DNA of 64,000 nt from Halarcobacter ebronensis (GTDB taxonomy: Bacteria > Campylobacterota > Campylobacteria > Campylobacterales > Arcobacteraceae): NCBI RefSeq assembly GCF_013201825.1, contig NZ_CP053836.1:1-64000 (forward strand), in the 5' to 3' direction. The stretch's first letter is position 1; every line of letters starts with the position of its first letter. The translations under genes and the position numbers were made by a program. Below, piece after piece: positions 1-11,414 of the stretch. A model generated the notes under the pieces. It had not been told where the DNA came from and did not search any database. It saw only the letters and a list, made by a program, of their open reading frames with translations.

Positions 1-1308
1 ATGACAAGCAAAGAGTTTTTAACTATTATTAAAAAAGAGGCAAATCCAACTGATTATAAAAGATATCTCAAACAGCTTATATATAAGAAGATAACTTCAG
101 ATGATAAGTTGGCTGTTTTTGAAGTATCTAACAGATATTTGGCTTCTTGGATAAAGAGTAAATACAAACCTTTAATTCAACACTGTTTCGAAATTTACGA
201 TGGTACCAAACCAGATATTGAAATAAAACTTGCAGGTGAAAAAAAGAGTAAAAAAGAGATTATCTCTGAAAAAGCAAAAAAAGAAGAGACAGAGAGTACA
301 ATTTTAAACCCATCATATACTTTTGACTCTTTTGTAGTTGGAAGCTCTAACCAAATGGCTTATAATGCCTCTGTTGCAGTATCTGAAAAACCAGGAATTT
401 TATATAATCCATTATTTATTTATGGGGGAACAGGACTTGGTAAAACTCACCTTTTACAATCGATTGGTAATGATGCAATTGAAAAAGGAAAAACTGTTAT
501 ATATGTAACTATTGAGCAGTTTATGAATGATTTTACCTTCTCAATCAAAAACAAAAATATGGAACACTTTAGAAGCAAATATAGAAAATGTGATGTTCTA
601 TTAATAGATGATATTCAATTTTTATCTGGAAAAGAACAGACTCAAGAGGAGTTTTTTCACACCTTTAATGAACTTCACAATGCTAAAAAACAAATTGTTA
701 TGACAAGTGATAGACTTCCATCACAAATAGCAGGACTTGTTGATAGGCTTAAATCTAGATTTGAGTGGGGATTAACAGCTGATATTCAAATCCCAGGACT
801 TGAGACAAAAATAGCAATTATTGAGAAAAAAAGCGAACTTAATGGTATTCACCTAAGCAGAGAAATCGTAAACTATATTGCAACAAATCTTGATAACTCT
901 ATTAGGGAGATTGAAGGGGTTTTAATCAAACTAAATGCAAGTGCTTCACTACTTAATCAAGAGATTAATTTAGAACTTGCACAAAATCTTTTAAAAGAGC
1001 AAATTAAAGAAAAAAAAGAGAATATAAAACTACCTGATATTATCTCACTTGTGGCAAATGAGCTTAATATAAAACCAAGTGATATTAAATCTAAAAAAAG
1101 AACAGCGACAGTTGCAAATGCAAGAAGAATAGTAATATATCTAGCAAGAGAGTTAACACATAACTCTATGCCAGATATTGCAAAATTTTTAGGTATGAAA
1201 GATCATAGTTCAATATCTAAAAATATTCAAAAAACAAATGAGTTAATGGAAACGGATGAAAACTTTAAATTAATCATCCAAAATTTAAAAAATAAAATCA
1301 TACATTAA
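1..1308 (+). CDS. dnaA: Chromosomal replication initiator DnaA
   Basis: This is the AAA+ ATPase that binds DnaA boxes and opens the origin. The 435-aa protein has an N-terminal interaction domain (about 1-80), a charged linker, an AAA+ core with Walker A GGTGLGKTH (142-150) and Walker B VLLIDDIQ, and a C-terminal helix-turn-helix carrying the signature DHSSISKNI. Length is normal for the family. The window begins on its ATG, so its promoter lies outside. dnaN follows after a 165-bp gap that holds DnaA-box-like words. Confidence 0.98.
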   Translation: MTSKEFLTIIKKEANPTDYKRYLKQLIYKKITSDDKLAVFEVSNRYLASWIKSKYKPLIQHCFEIYDGTKPDIEIKLAGEKKSKKEIISEKAKKEETESTILNPSYTFDSFVVGSSNQMAYNASVAVSEKPGILYNPLFIYGGTGLGKTHLLQSIGNDAIEKGKTVIYVTIEQFMNDFTFSIKNKNMEHFRSKYRKCDVLLIDDIQFLSGKEQTQEEFFHTFNELHNAKKQIVMTSDRLPSQIAGLVDRLKSRFEWGLTADIQIPGLETKIAIIEKKSELNGIHLSREIVNYIATNLDNSIREIEGVLIKLNASASLLNQEINLELAQNLLKEQIKEKKENIKLPDIISLVANELNIKPSDIKSKKRTATVANARRIVIYLARELTHNSMPDIAKFLGMKDHSSISKNIQKTNELMETDENFKLIIQNLKNKIIH

Positions 1309-1473
1309 GGGGTGGAAAAAAAAGTTTAGAATTAAAATGTGAAAAGATGTGAACTATTAAACCTATTTTATTCACATACAAAGTGACCGTAAAATAGAGA
1401 GTTAGATAATATTTTCATCTTTTCACATTGTCTACTACTTCCACTAATTAATATAAATAAATAGGAGCTATAA
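1309..1473. other. dnaA-dnaN intergenic region, candidate origin (oriC) part
   Basis: This 165-bp AT-rich gap contains a clustered set of TTCACA-type words. TTATTCACA at 1368-1376 is one base from the consensus DnaA box TTATCCACA. TGTGAAAAG (1338-1346) and TGTGAACTA (1348-1356) lie on the opposite strand and CTTTTCACA at 1419-1427 on the plus strand. Campylobacterota origins often flank dnaA, sometimes as two parts; any upstream part is outside the window. Origin function is inferred from position and motifs. Confidence 0.5.
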
Positions 1474-2544
1474 ATGAAGTTCATAATTACAAAAAGCATA
1501 TTTGAGAATATTGTCTCATCAATGCAACCATTTTTAGAAAAGAAAGATGCAAGTTCAATTACTTCACATATATATTTAGAAGTAAATGAAACTAAACTAA
1601 TATTGAAAGCAACAGATTATGAGATAGGATTAGAGTGTTCAATAGAATCAATTACTGAAGCTATATATGGAAAAGCAACAGTTAATGGATCTAATCTATT
1701 AGGTATTATTAAAAGATTAAAAGATGCAGATATTATTATTGAAACAGCAGAAAACAATCTTGTTATTAAACAAAACAAATCAACATTTAAATTACCAATG
1801 TATGATGCAGATGAATATCCATCACTTGTTTTAAATAACAATCTAAAAAAATTAGAGATATCTACTGTTAATTTAATTAACTCTATTAGAAAAATTACAC
1901 CTGCAATTGATAATAACAATCCTAAATTTGAATTAAATGGTGCATTAATAGATATTAAAAGCTCTAAAATAAACTTTGTTGCAACAGATACAAGAAGATT
2001 AGCTATTTCAAATCTACAAAATATTTCAAATGATGAAGCACAATTTATTATTCCTAAAAAAGCTATAATAGAGATTCAAAAACTTTTCTTGGATGATGCA
2101 ACACTGATGTATGATGAAAACAATCTTATTGTTTCAAATTCAAATATGAAATTTTTTACAAAATTAATTAATGGAAAATTCCCAGATTATGAAAGAATAA
2201 TTCCTTCAAATCTAAAATATACAATGTCTGTTTCAAAAAGTATGTTGGTTGAATCAATCAAACTTGTAACTTCATTATTTTCAAATATTAAAATTTCATT
2301 TAAACCACACTCAATTGTATTTGAATCTTTGGATGAAGATACAGAGTCTAAAACACAAGTTGATATTGAACTAAATATTGATCAAGAGTTTTATTTAGCA
2401 GTAAATGCAAAATATATGTTAGACTTTTTAAGTCAAACAAATAATGAAAATGTAAAAATTGGATTTAATGAATCAAACTTACCATTCTATTTAGAAGATG
2501 AAAAATTTTTTACAATAGTTATGCCAATAGTTTTAGAAAAATAA
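1474..2544 (+). CDS. dnaN: DNA polymerase III beta subunit (sliding clamp)
   Basis: The 356-aa protein is the ring-shaped processivity clamp that tethers the replicase to DNA. It shows the repeated three-domain clamp organisation, with the motif FVATDTRRLAI in the middle domain and a typical C-terminal tail ending in VMPIVLEK. Length is normal. It has an AGGAG-type ribosome site (ataggagct) before the ATG and lies between dnaA and gyrB, the usual bacterial order. Confidence 0.97.
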   Translation: MKFIITKSIFENIVSSMQPFLEKKDASSITSHIYLEVNETKLILKATDYEIGLECSIESITEAIYGKATVNGSNLLGIIKRLKDADIIIETAENNLVIKQNKSTFKLPMYDADEYPSLVLNNNLKKLEISTVNLINSIRKITPAIDNNNPKFELNGALIDIKSSKINFVATDTRRLAISNLQNISNDEAQFIIPKKAIIEIQKLFLDDATLMYDENNLIVSNSNMKFFTKLINGKFPDYERIIPSNLKYTMSVSKSMLVESIKLVTSLFSNIKISFKPHSIVFESLDEDTESKTQVDIELNIDQEFYLAVNAKYMLDFLSQTNNENVKIGFNESNLPFYLEDEKFFTIVMPIVLEK

Positions 2545-2552
2545 TTTAATAA

Positions 2553-4884
<2,332 letters not shown>

Positions 4885-4886
<2 letters not shown>

Positions 4887-4918
4887 AGAAGAGAGGTATT
4901 TCTCTTCTTTACTTTTTT
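4885..4918 (+). terminator. Rho-independent terminator of gyrB
   Basis: A perfect 10-bp stem, AAAGAAGAGA (4885-4894) with TCTCTTCTTT (4901-4910), has a 6-nt loop and is followed by ACTTTTTT. It begins at the gyrB stop codon. The T-tract contains the TTG that an ORF finder would take as the start of the next gene, which argues against that start. Confidence 0.85.
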
Positions 4919-4937
4919 GAAAAGATTTGGAGAGTTT

Positions 4938-5459
4938 ATGAGAAAAAAACAACTACTATCTTTTGAAGCTAAGTTTATTTTAGGTGTAATTCTTATTATC
5001 GCACTAATCATACTTCCAATAGAGTTTTCCCAATATTTTAATTTAGTAAAAAAGATTGTTATAGATTATTATAAAAAATATATTGATATCTACCCTTTGT
5101 GGACTCAATTTGCTGTACTATTTTCACCAATATTAATCTATATAATTGTAGTTCAAATTAGAAAAAATAGATGTGATTATAAAAAAGATTTTATTTATGG
5201 AGTTAAATGGAAATGGGAGTGGTATGGAAAAGAGGTTATAGATTTACAATGTTTTTGTCCAAATTGTAATGAGGAGTTATATTATAATATTCATAATTCA
5301 AGTGATGAAAACCTAACAATTGGAAAGTTTGACTTTATTTGCGATAAGTGTGATAAAGTTGTAGCTTCTATTCCAAACAGTAACTCAAGTACAAGATCAT
5401 CAAATAATATAAAAACAGAGATAGAGAGAGTAATAAAAAAAAGATTAACAAAAAGATAA
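4938..5459 (+). CDS. Membrane protein with C-terminal CxxC zinc-ribbon-like motif, unknown function
   Basis: I do not recognise this 173-aa protein. It has two hydrophobic helices (about 12-31 and 53-72 from the ATG at 4938), followed by a soluble domain with paired cysteines, CPNC and CDKC, arranged like a zinc ribbon. The ATG at 4938 has a TGGAGAG ribosome site; an upstream in-frame TTG at 4917 falls in the gyrB terminator and is unlikely. A role in metal binding or protein contact at the inner membrane is only a guess. Confidence 0.75.
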   Translation: MRKKQLLSFEAKFILGVILIIALIILPIEFSQYFNLVKKIVIDYYKKYIDIYPLWTQFAVLFSPILIYIIVVQIRKNRCDYKKDFIYGVKWKWEWYGKEVIDLQCFCPNCNEELYYNIHNSSDENLTIGKFDFICDKCDKVVASIPNSNSSTRSSNNIKTEIERVIKKRLTKR

Positions 5460-5524
5460 TTTCATCTATTATACTTAATAAATTAATTTTATGGTAAAAT
5501 ATTATTTTAAGAAAAGGTTTATAT

Positions 5525-6397
5525 ATGAAACTCTTTAAAACTATTTTTTTAACTCTTCTGTTTTTAACTCAATTAGTCTCATCTAATTTGAAAAATGATG
5601 AAAAAATTCCTGCAATTGTAACTATTGATTGGCTTAAAACAAATCTGAATAATCCAAATTTAGTCCTTGTTGATTTAAGAGAAAAAGATGAATATTTAAA
5701 AGGTCATTTAAAAAATGCAGTAAATATTCCTGGATTAAAATCACTCTTTGATGAGAAGTTTTTAATGCCAAAATTAGATTTTCTAAAAGAGCTTTTAAGT
5801 AATGCAGGTATTAATAGCAATAGTTTAGTAGTTGCTTATGATAATGGAGATTTCATTTGGGCAGCAAGATTTTATTGGATATTGCAAACTTTAGGACATG
5901 ATAATGTTGCTCTTTTAAAAGTTGCCTATGGTTCTTTATTAAAAGAGAACTTTAATATTACAAATGATGAGTATAAACCTGTAAGAAAAGAGTTTATTCC
6001 AAGAGTAGATAATAAAAAGATACAGACAAAACTAAGTACCCTTTTAGCAATTGGTAAAAAGACTATTATTGATGGTAGAAAAGAGTCACACTATGAAGGT
6101 AAAGAGTCTTTAGCAAAAAGATTTGGACATATTCCAACTGCTTTAAACTATCAATGTACACAAAATTATCAAGTTTCTAAAGATGGTAATAGTATGAAAG
6201 ATTTGGGCAAATTAGAAGAGATATATAAAGATATTCCAAAAGATAAAGAGATTATTCTTTATTGTGATGGTGGAGCAGAAGCGGCACTTAATTATATAGT
6301 ACTGCAAGAGTTGGGTTACAAAGTATCTGTTTATGATGGCTCTTGGCTTGAGTGGGGAAATGATACTGAAGTTCCTATTGTAAATCCTTCAAAATAG
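5525..6397 (+). CDS. Periplasmic two-domain rhodanese (thiosulfate sulfurtransferase type)
   Basis: The 290-aa protein starts with a signal peptide (residues 1-20, ending LVSS) and contains two rhodanese domains (about 27-150 and 165-285). The second carries the catalytic cysteine, Cys247, in the loop YCDGGAEAA. The first has Asp in place of Cys (AYDNGDF), as in TST/SseA-type enzymes, where only the C-terminal domain is active. It probably moves sulfane sulfur in the periplasm. The next gene, a histidine kinase, starts 14 bp downstream, so the two may be cotranscribed. Confidence 0.88.
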   Translation: MKLFKTIFLTLLFLTQLVSSNLKNDEKIPAIVTIDWLKTNLNNPNLVLVDLREKDEYLKGHLKNAVNIPGLKSLFDEKFLMPKLDFLKELLSNAGINSNSLVVAYDNGDFIWAARFYWILQTLGHDNVALLKVAYGSLLKENFNITNDEYKPVRKEFIPRVDNKKIQTKLSTLLAIGKKTIIDGRKESHYEGKESLAKRFGHIPTALNYQCTQNYQVSKDGNSMKDLGKLEEIYKDIPKDKEIILYCDGGAEAALNYIVLQELGYKVSVYDGSWLEWGNDTEVPIVNPSK

Positions 6398-6411
6398 ATT
6401 ATTGGTTGTAG

Positions 6412-8229
6412 ATGGAATATAAGGGATCAATTAAAAAAAGATTAACTTTAATAATTGTCCTTGTGACAATACTTACAGGTTTTATTGGATATAGCACCTT
6501 TGTATATTGGTATATGACAAATCAATACAATAATACCCTTAAACTATCAAAATCTATTGGATTGGTTTTAGGTCAAGATGTTGCAAAACTAATTCTTCTA
6601 AATGATATTTCAGCAGCAGCAGATATAACCACAAAATTAAAATCATTTTCAAATCTTGACTCTATGGTTTTATATAAATTAGATGGTAAACCTATTTTAC
6701 AATATAGTAAAGATCAAAAAAGTTTTGTTGCAAATGGTCTTCCAAATAATTATGAGGAGATAAATTCTATTATTGATAGCAAATTTTTAACACTATATGT
6801 TGATGCAAAATATGAGGATAATCATTTAGGACATATAGAGTTTAAATTTACCATTAATACAATATATGATGTTATAAAAAAAGATTTACAAGTTTTAACT
6901 ATAATTTTATTTTTTATGTTGATTATTTCATATATTTTAGCAACTTTTTTTGCAAGAAGATTTACAAATCCAATATTAAAATTAGTAGAATTTTTAGAGA
7001 ATATACAGTTTTCAGACTCTTTAAATAAGAGAGTTACAACATCTGAGAATAATGAGTTTGGTAGACTTTATAATGAAGTAAATACTATGCTTAAACGTTT
7101 GGAAAAATCTAAACATGAACTACAAATAGCAGCAGCCTCTTTTGATACGCAAAGTGGAATGATAATTACAGATAAAACTTTAAGAATATTAAGGGTTAAC
7201 AAGGCTTTTACAAATATTACAGGATATAGTGCAAAAGAGGCTATTGGAAATACTCCAAGCATACTTAAATCAGGAATTCACAATAAAGATTTTTATGATA
7301 ATATGTATAACTCTTTAAGAGAAAATCACTACTGGATGGGTGAAATTAATAATAAACACAAAGATGGAAGAATTGTAAATGAGTTATTAACTATCCATGT
7401 AATTTTAGATAACAATAATGAAGTTTTGTATTATGTAAGTTCGTTTTTGGATATTACCTCGCAAAAACTTGCAGAAGCAAAATTGAAAGAGAAAGAGAAT
7501 CTTCTAATACAAAAATCAAAAATGGCTTCAATGGGTGAAATGCTTGAAAATATTGCCCACCAATGGAGACAACCCCTTTCAATTATTTCAACTACATCAA
7601 GTGGACTTCTACTTAGAAAAAATTTAGGTTTTGAGGTAAATATAAATGAGGAGATAGAGGATTTACAAAAAATTGGTGATACGGTTAAATATCTCTCTCA
7701 AACAATAGATGACTTTAGAAACTATTTTAAACCAAATAAAGATAAAGAGGTTTTTAATCTTAGAACTTGTTATGAAAAGACACTAAAACTTTTAAGTACC
7801 AAGTTTGATATATTAAATATCACAATAGTTGAAAATCTGGAAGATGTGGAAGTTTATGGATTTGAAAATGAGTTTACTCAAGTTATTATGAATCTTTTAA
7901 ACAATACAAAAGATGTTTTAATGGAAAAAATAGAAGATAATCGACTTATAATTGTAACCATTCATAAAGAGCAAGATAGTGTATTTTTTTCAATAAGAGA
8001 TAATGGTGGTGGTGTTCCAAAAGAGATAATGGATAAAATATTTGAGCCTTACTTTACCACAAAAGGGAAAGAGGAGGGTACAGGAATAGGTCTTTATATG
8101 TCAAAAGAGATAGTTGAAAAACATATGAATGGAAAATTAGAGCTTCATAATAAAAATTATATCCATGAAGGTAGAGAGTATAAAGGAGCTTGTTTTAAAA
8201 TAATACTTCCTTTGAGTAAATCAAAATAA
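6412..8229 (+). CDS. Membrane sensor histidine kinase (TM-sensor-TM-HAMP-PAS-HK)
   Basis: The 605-aa protein has transmembrane segments near residues 13-35 and 162-182, enclosing a periplasmic sensor. These are followed by HAMP, a PAS domain (about 245-350), a dimerisation helix with the phospho-accepting His in NIAHQWRQPLS, and an HATPase domain with DNGGGV and GTGIGLYMS. The HQWRQPL form is common in Arcobacter-like kinases. No response regulator is adjacent. It follows the rhodanese gene by 14 bp, so a sulfur-related signal is possible but unproven. Confidence 0.9.
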   Translation: MEYKGSIKKRLTLIIVLVTILTGFIGYSTFVYWYMTNQYNNTLKLSKSIGLVLGQDVAKLILLNDISAAADITTKLKSFSNLDSMVLYKLDGKPILQYSKDQKSFVANGLPNNYEEINSIIDSKFLTLYVDAKYEDNHLGHIEFKFTINTIYDVIKKDLQVLTIILFFMLIISYILATFFARRFTNPILKLVEFLENIQFSDSLNKRVTTSENNEFGRLYNEVNTMLKRLEKSKHELQIAAASFDTQSGMIITDKTLRILRVNKAFTNITGYSAKEAIGNTPSILKSGIHNKDFYDNMYNSLRENHYWMGEINNKHKDGRIVNELLTIHVILDNNNEVLYYVSSFLDITSQKLAEAKLKEKENLLIQKSKMASMGEMLENIAHQWRQPLSIISTTSSGLLLRKNLGFEVNINEEIEDLQKIGDTVKYLSQTIDDFRNYFKPNKDKEVFNLRTCYEKTLKLLSTKFDILNITIVENLEDVEVYGFENEFTQVIMNLLNNTKDVLMEKIEDNRLIIVTIHKEQDSVFFSIRDNGGGVPKEIMDKIFEPYFTTKGKEEGTGIGLYMSKEIVEKHMNGKLELHNKNYIHEGREYKGACFKIILPLSKSK

Positions 8230-8307
8230 AACTCTTACAATTTGTAATCAAATAGTCTGAATATTTTTTTTTATCATATACTTTTACAAATATAAAAAGG
8301 AATTAAT

Positions 8308-8712
8308 GTGAATATTTGTGGAATAGAGCTAAAAAGTAATCAAGCAATGTTAGTAGTAATAAATGAAAATGGATATTTAGATTTAAAAACAAAAAAAATT
8401 GTTCTTGAAAATGATGAAGAACAAAATAGTATAAGAGAGTTTTGTAATCAATTTTTATTATTTTTAGAAGAGAATGCAATAGATGCAATTGCCATTAAAA
8501 AAAGAGGGAAAAAAGGGGCTTTTGCAGGAGGAGCAGTAACTTTTAAGATGGAAGGTTTGATTCAATTAAATCCTTTAACTAAGGTAGAGTTGCTTTCATC
8601 ACAAACAATTTCCTCTTTTGAAAAGAGAAACAATATAGAATATCCACAAAGTTTAAAAAAATATCAAGAACAGGCATATTTAACCGCATTAAGTTATAAA
8701 GATAAGATATAA
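8308..8712 (+). CDS. DUF3010 family protein
   Basis: This 134-aa protein begins NICGIELKSNQAMLVVI and contains a central KKRGKKGAFAGGA stretch, both resembling the DUF3010 family, whose function is not established. The RNase H/actin-like opening (a beta strand ending in GIE) suggests a ribonuclease H-like fold, which is inference. The start is GTG at 8308 behind AAAAAGGA; the overlapping ATG at 8306 is out of frame. Confidence 0.75.
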   Translation: MNICGIELKSNQAMLVVINENGYLDLKTKKIVLENDEEQNSIREFCNQFLLFLEENAIDAIAIKKRGKKGAFAGGAVTFKMEGLIQLNPLTKVELLSSQTISSFEKRNNIEYPQSLKKYQEQAYLTALSYKDKI

Positions 8713-8735
8713 TTGATAAAAAACTGGAGAATAAG

Positions 8736-9128
8736 ATGTTTGAAGTAAATAGCATTGATCATATAGTACTTACAGTTAAAGATATACAAAAGAGTGTAGA
8801 GTTTTATACAAATATTTTAGGGATGAAAGAAGAGATTTTTAAAGGTAATAGAGTTGCACTTAAATTTGGTCATCAAAAGATAAATTTACATGAATTGGGA
8901 AATGAGTTTGAACCAAAAGCACAAAATGTAAAAGAGGGAAGTGCTGATTTGTGTTTTATAACCCAAATGAGTGTTTTAGAGTTTAAAAATCATATTGAAT
9001 CATTTGGCATTGAAATAATTGAAGGACCTATAAAAAGAACAGGTGCAAATGGTGAAATTAACTCTATATATTTAAGAGATCCAGATGGAAATTTAATAGA
9101 AGTTTCAAACTATATTTATGCCATATAA
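8736..9128 (+). CDS. VOC (glyoxalase/dioxygenase) family protein
   Basis: The 130-aa protein has the two-half betaalphabetabetabeta layout of the vicinal oxygen chelate superfamily. Metal-ligand candidates are His in SIDHIVLTV, His in INLHEL and Glu in the C-terminal DPDGNLIEVSNY. The substrate cannot be deduced. It has an AACTGGAG ribosome site, lies 23 bp after the DUF3010 gene, and ends in a bidirectional hairpin shared with the convergent gene. Confidence 0.85.
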   Translation: MFEVNSIDHIVLTVKDIQKSVEFYTNILGMKEEIFKGNRVALKFGHQKINLHELGNEFEPKAQNVKEGSADLCFITQMSVLEFKNHIESFGIEIIEGPIKRTGANGEINSIYLRDPDGNLIEVSNYIYAI

Positions 9129-9150
9129 CATACCAAAAGGTATGTTATTT
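9125..9150. terminator. Bidirectional terminator between convergent genes
   Basis: A perfect 10-bp stem, ATAACATACC (9125-9134) with GGTATGTTAT (9139-9148), and an AAAA loop. It includes the stop codons of both the VOC gene and the convergent dehydrogenase, and short A/T tracts lie on both sides. Confidence 0.75.
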
Positions 9151-9993
9151 AAAAAGCTGATAAATTGAAGAGAAATCCTCTTCTCCTCTTCCATCTTTTT
9201 TCATTTGACCAAATAGTTCTTTTGGTACAGCTGCTGTAAATAGTGGTTGATTTAAACTATAAGCCAAATCTTGAAGAGTGTGTAGGTCTTTATAAATTGC
9301 ATTGTTTGAGAAGTGTGCAGAAAAATCCTCTTCAATTAGTTTTTGAGTTTTTCCTTTTAAAACTAATGATTGTCCACCACCAACTCCAAGTATCTCTAAA
9401 AGTTTTGGTTTTTCAATATCACAAGCCTCTCCAAGTGCAGTACACTCTGCAATTGTTGCCATAAATGAGCCCAAACACAGATTGTTTATAAGTTTCATTT
9501 TTGAAGCTTTTCCAGGTTCTTTTAGATAAAAAATCTCTTTCCCAAATTTTTCAAGTAGTGGTTTACACTCATCAAAAGTCTCTTTCTCTCCAGAAGCTAC
9601 AATTGTAACTGCTCCTTGAAGGGCAGGAATAACACTTCCAAAAATTGGAGCTTCTAAATACTCTCCACCATTTTGGGAAATTTTATTATGGAAAGTCAAA
9701 ACTTTTTCATAATGGTTTGTGGTTAAATCTATGATAGTTTTACCCTGTAAATCAGCACTTAATAAACCATTTTCCATTTCAAATATATTTTCAACTGCCA
9801 AAGACTCAAAAAGACACATAAAAACTATATCGCAGTTGTCTATAAGCTCTTTTGGTGAGTCAAATACTTCATAGCCTGAATCTAAAGCTTTAGATTTAGT
9901 TCTATTATAAACTTTCAGTTTTTCTCCCATGTCAGTTAATCTTTTTGCAACTGCACTTCCTAAATTTCCCAGTCCTATAAATCCAATAGCCAT
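9145..9993 (-). CDS. NAD(P)-dependent 3-hydroxyisobutyrate dehydrogenase-family oxidoreductase
   Basis: The 282-aa protein matches the beta-hydroxyacid dehydrogenase family. It has an N-terminal Rossmann motif GFIGLGNLGSA, a substrate-binding segment EAPIFGSVIPALQGAVTIVASG-like (about 115-136), and the catalytic Lys in KASKMKLINN. Family members reduce or oxidise short hydroxyacids and semialdehydes such as succinic semialdehyde and glyoxylate; the substrate here is unknown. It is a single gene, convergent with the VOC gene. Confidence 0.88.
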   Translation of the reverse strand: MAIGFIGLGNLGSAVAKRLTDMGEKLKVYNRTKSKALDSGYEVFDSPKELIDNCDIVFMCLFESLAVENIFEMENGLLSADLQGKTIIDLTTNHYEKVLTFHNKISQNGGEYLEAPIFGSVIPALQGAVTIVASGEKETFDECKPLLEKFGKEIFYLKEPGKASKMKLINNLCLGSFMATIAECTALGEACDIEKPKLLEILGVGGGQSLVLKGKTQKLIEEDFSAHFSNNAIYKDLHTLQDLAYSLNQPLFTAAVPKELFGQMKKDGRGEEDFSSIYQLFK

Positions 9994-10082
9994 ATTAATC
10001 CTTTCACTTTTTTTTATTATAGTTAATTTTATTTAAAATTTATATAGACAATAAAAATTATTAATATAAAAATTTTATTATT

Positions 10083-10098
10083 AGGAATAGTTTATGCA
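10083..10098 (+). promoter_or_regulatory. Sigma-54 (-24/-12) promoter of LRV-like gene 1
   Basis: AGGAATAGTTTATGCA has GG and GC separated by exactly 10 bases. It is followed by a predicted start near 10109, just ahead of the AGGAG ribosome site (10111-10115) and the ATG at 10121. The extended word matches the sites before the ferredoxin and the aldo/keto reductase operon at most positions (AGGAAYRGTTYWTGCAT). Sigma-54 use is inferred from the pattern. Confidence 0.7.
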
Positions 10099-10120
10099 TT
10101 AATAAAAAAAAGGAGTTAAC

Positions 10121-10441
10121 ATGAGTTTTATAGAAAAAACCGAAATGGAACTAATCCAGTTAGCTATTACAAGTGAAGATTTAGAGTTATTAGAGCTATT
10201 GTTTAAATCAGAGAAGATGAATGTAAGAAGAGCATTGGCAAGAAATAAAAATATTGATGCAACGTTGGCAAATAAACTACTTTTTGATCCAGTGTTAAAT
10301 GTCTCATATATTGCCTCTTTTAATCCTAATACAACCCAAAAAAGAGAGTTTGATGAAGATATGATAACACCCTGTGTTAAATGTAGTATTGATGAGAGAA
10401 AGTTGGATTGTTTAAATTGCATTTATTTTAAAAATTTATAG
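10121..10441 (+). CDS. LRV-like CxxC mini-protein 1
   Basis: The 106-aa protein is one of three paralogs in the window. Its centre (NVRRALARNKNIDATLANKL then DPVLNVSYIASFNP) repeats the helical pattern of leucine-rich repeat variant (LRV) units, which in known nif-linked proteins accompany a [4Fe-4S] cluster. The C-terminus has CVKC, eight residues, then CLNC, a possible metal or Fe-S site. No other domain is visible. The sigma-54-type promoter suggests expression with nitrogen fixation. LRV assignment and cofactor are inferences. Confidence 0.8.
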   Translation: MSFIEKTEMELIQLAITSEDLELLELLFKSEKMNVRRALARNKNIDATLANKLLFDPVLNVSYIASFNPNTTQKREFDEDMITPCVKCSIDERKLDCLNCIYFKNL

Positions 10442-10498
10442 AGTATCCCATTTTTTCCCCATATTATCCTTTTATACTACAAATAAAAAAGGATAAAA

Positions 10499-11398
10499 AT
10501 GAAAAAAATATTACTGTTATCATTTTCAGCTTGTATATTATTAGCAAGTGAACAAAATTTTGTGGAGTTTGGTGTTGCTACTAAAAGTAGTAAAAATAAT
10601 TTTTCTACTATTGGTGAAGATAGTATAAATTCACAAAAGGCAAAGAGTGAAAGTGACACCTCACCTTATTTGAACTTTTTTTATGGATATAACTTAAGTG
10701 ATTCTACAAATATCTATGCTAGTTATAATAATGAGTTAAGAGTTGGTTCTAAAATGAATACCTCTTTTGGAAATTTTAACTTTGGAATAAAATATAGTGC
10801 ATATGACGCTTGGGAAGACCCTTTTTTACTTGGTACCAATAGAGTGGAGACTGATGTAAGAGAGTTAGGCGCTTATTTAGAGTATGGAGTATCTTTTTCA
10901 AATATTCATCAAGGTAAAATCAAATATGAATTTAGTTCAGTAGATTATAATAAAGAAAATATAGTAAAAGAGTTAGAACGTGAAGGATATAGACATATAC
11001 TTGGTTTTGACAATATGTGGAAACTTAAATTTTTTGAAAGAGATATTAATTATATGGCAAATGTTTCTTACGAAATGTATGATGCTGATGGAAAAGCAAG
11101 TGCTTATGATAGATATGATTTAATATTAGGGTTTAGTACTCCTGTTTCTGAAAATCTTACTCTCTCTTCTTTTATAGATATTGGTAAAAAGAATTATGAT
11201 GAAACTAACCCTGTTTTTAATAAAAAAATTGATTCAACTATAACAGGAATCAATGCAAATCTAAGATGGGACAATATACTAAATTACAAAAGTGTATATA
11301 TGAATTTTAAAGCAGGATACTTAGAAGAAGATGCAAATACAGATTTTTATGATAAAGAGACAACTTATGGAATAATAAGTTTAGGTTACAAGTTTTAA
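10499..11398 (+). CDS. Outer-membrane beta-barrel protein, probable DUF2860 family
   Basis: The 299-aa protein has a signal peptide (MKKILLLSFSACILLASEQ) and alternating beta-strand sequence to a C-terminal GYKF; a terminal aromatic residue is typical of BAM-assembled barrels. The segment around WEDPFLLGTNRVETD and the strand pattern resemble DUF2860 proteins. Function is unknown. A -10-like TATACT lies at about 10474. It converges on a histidine kinase gene 16 bp downstream. Confidence 0.75.
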   Translation: MKKILLLSFSACILLASEQNFVEFGVATKSSKNNFSTIGEDSINSQKAKSESDTSPYLNFFYGYNLSDSTNIYASYNNELRVGSKMNTSFGNFNFGIKYSAYDAWEDPFLLGTNRVETDVRELGAYLEYGVSFSNIHQGKIKYEFSSVDYNKENIVKELEREGYRHILGFDNMWKLKFFERDINYMANVSYEMYDADGKASAYDRYDLILGFSTPVSENLTLSSFIDIGKKNYDETNPVFNKKIDSTITGINANLRWDNILNYKSVYMNFKAGYLEEDANTDFYDKETTYGIISLGYKF

Positions 11399-11414
11399 TT
11401 AAAACTTGAGGAGT

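Noticed and set aside
4917-4937. TTG start for the membrane protein after gyrB.
   Set aside because: It lies in the T-tract of the gyrB terminator without a ribosome site; the ATG at 4938 has TGGAGAG.
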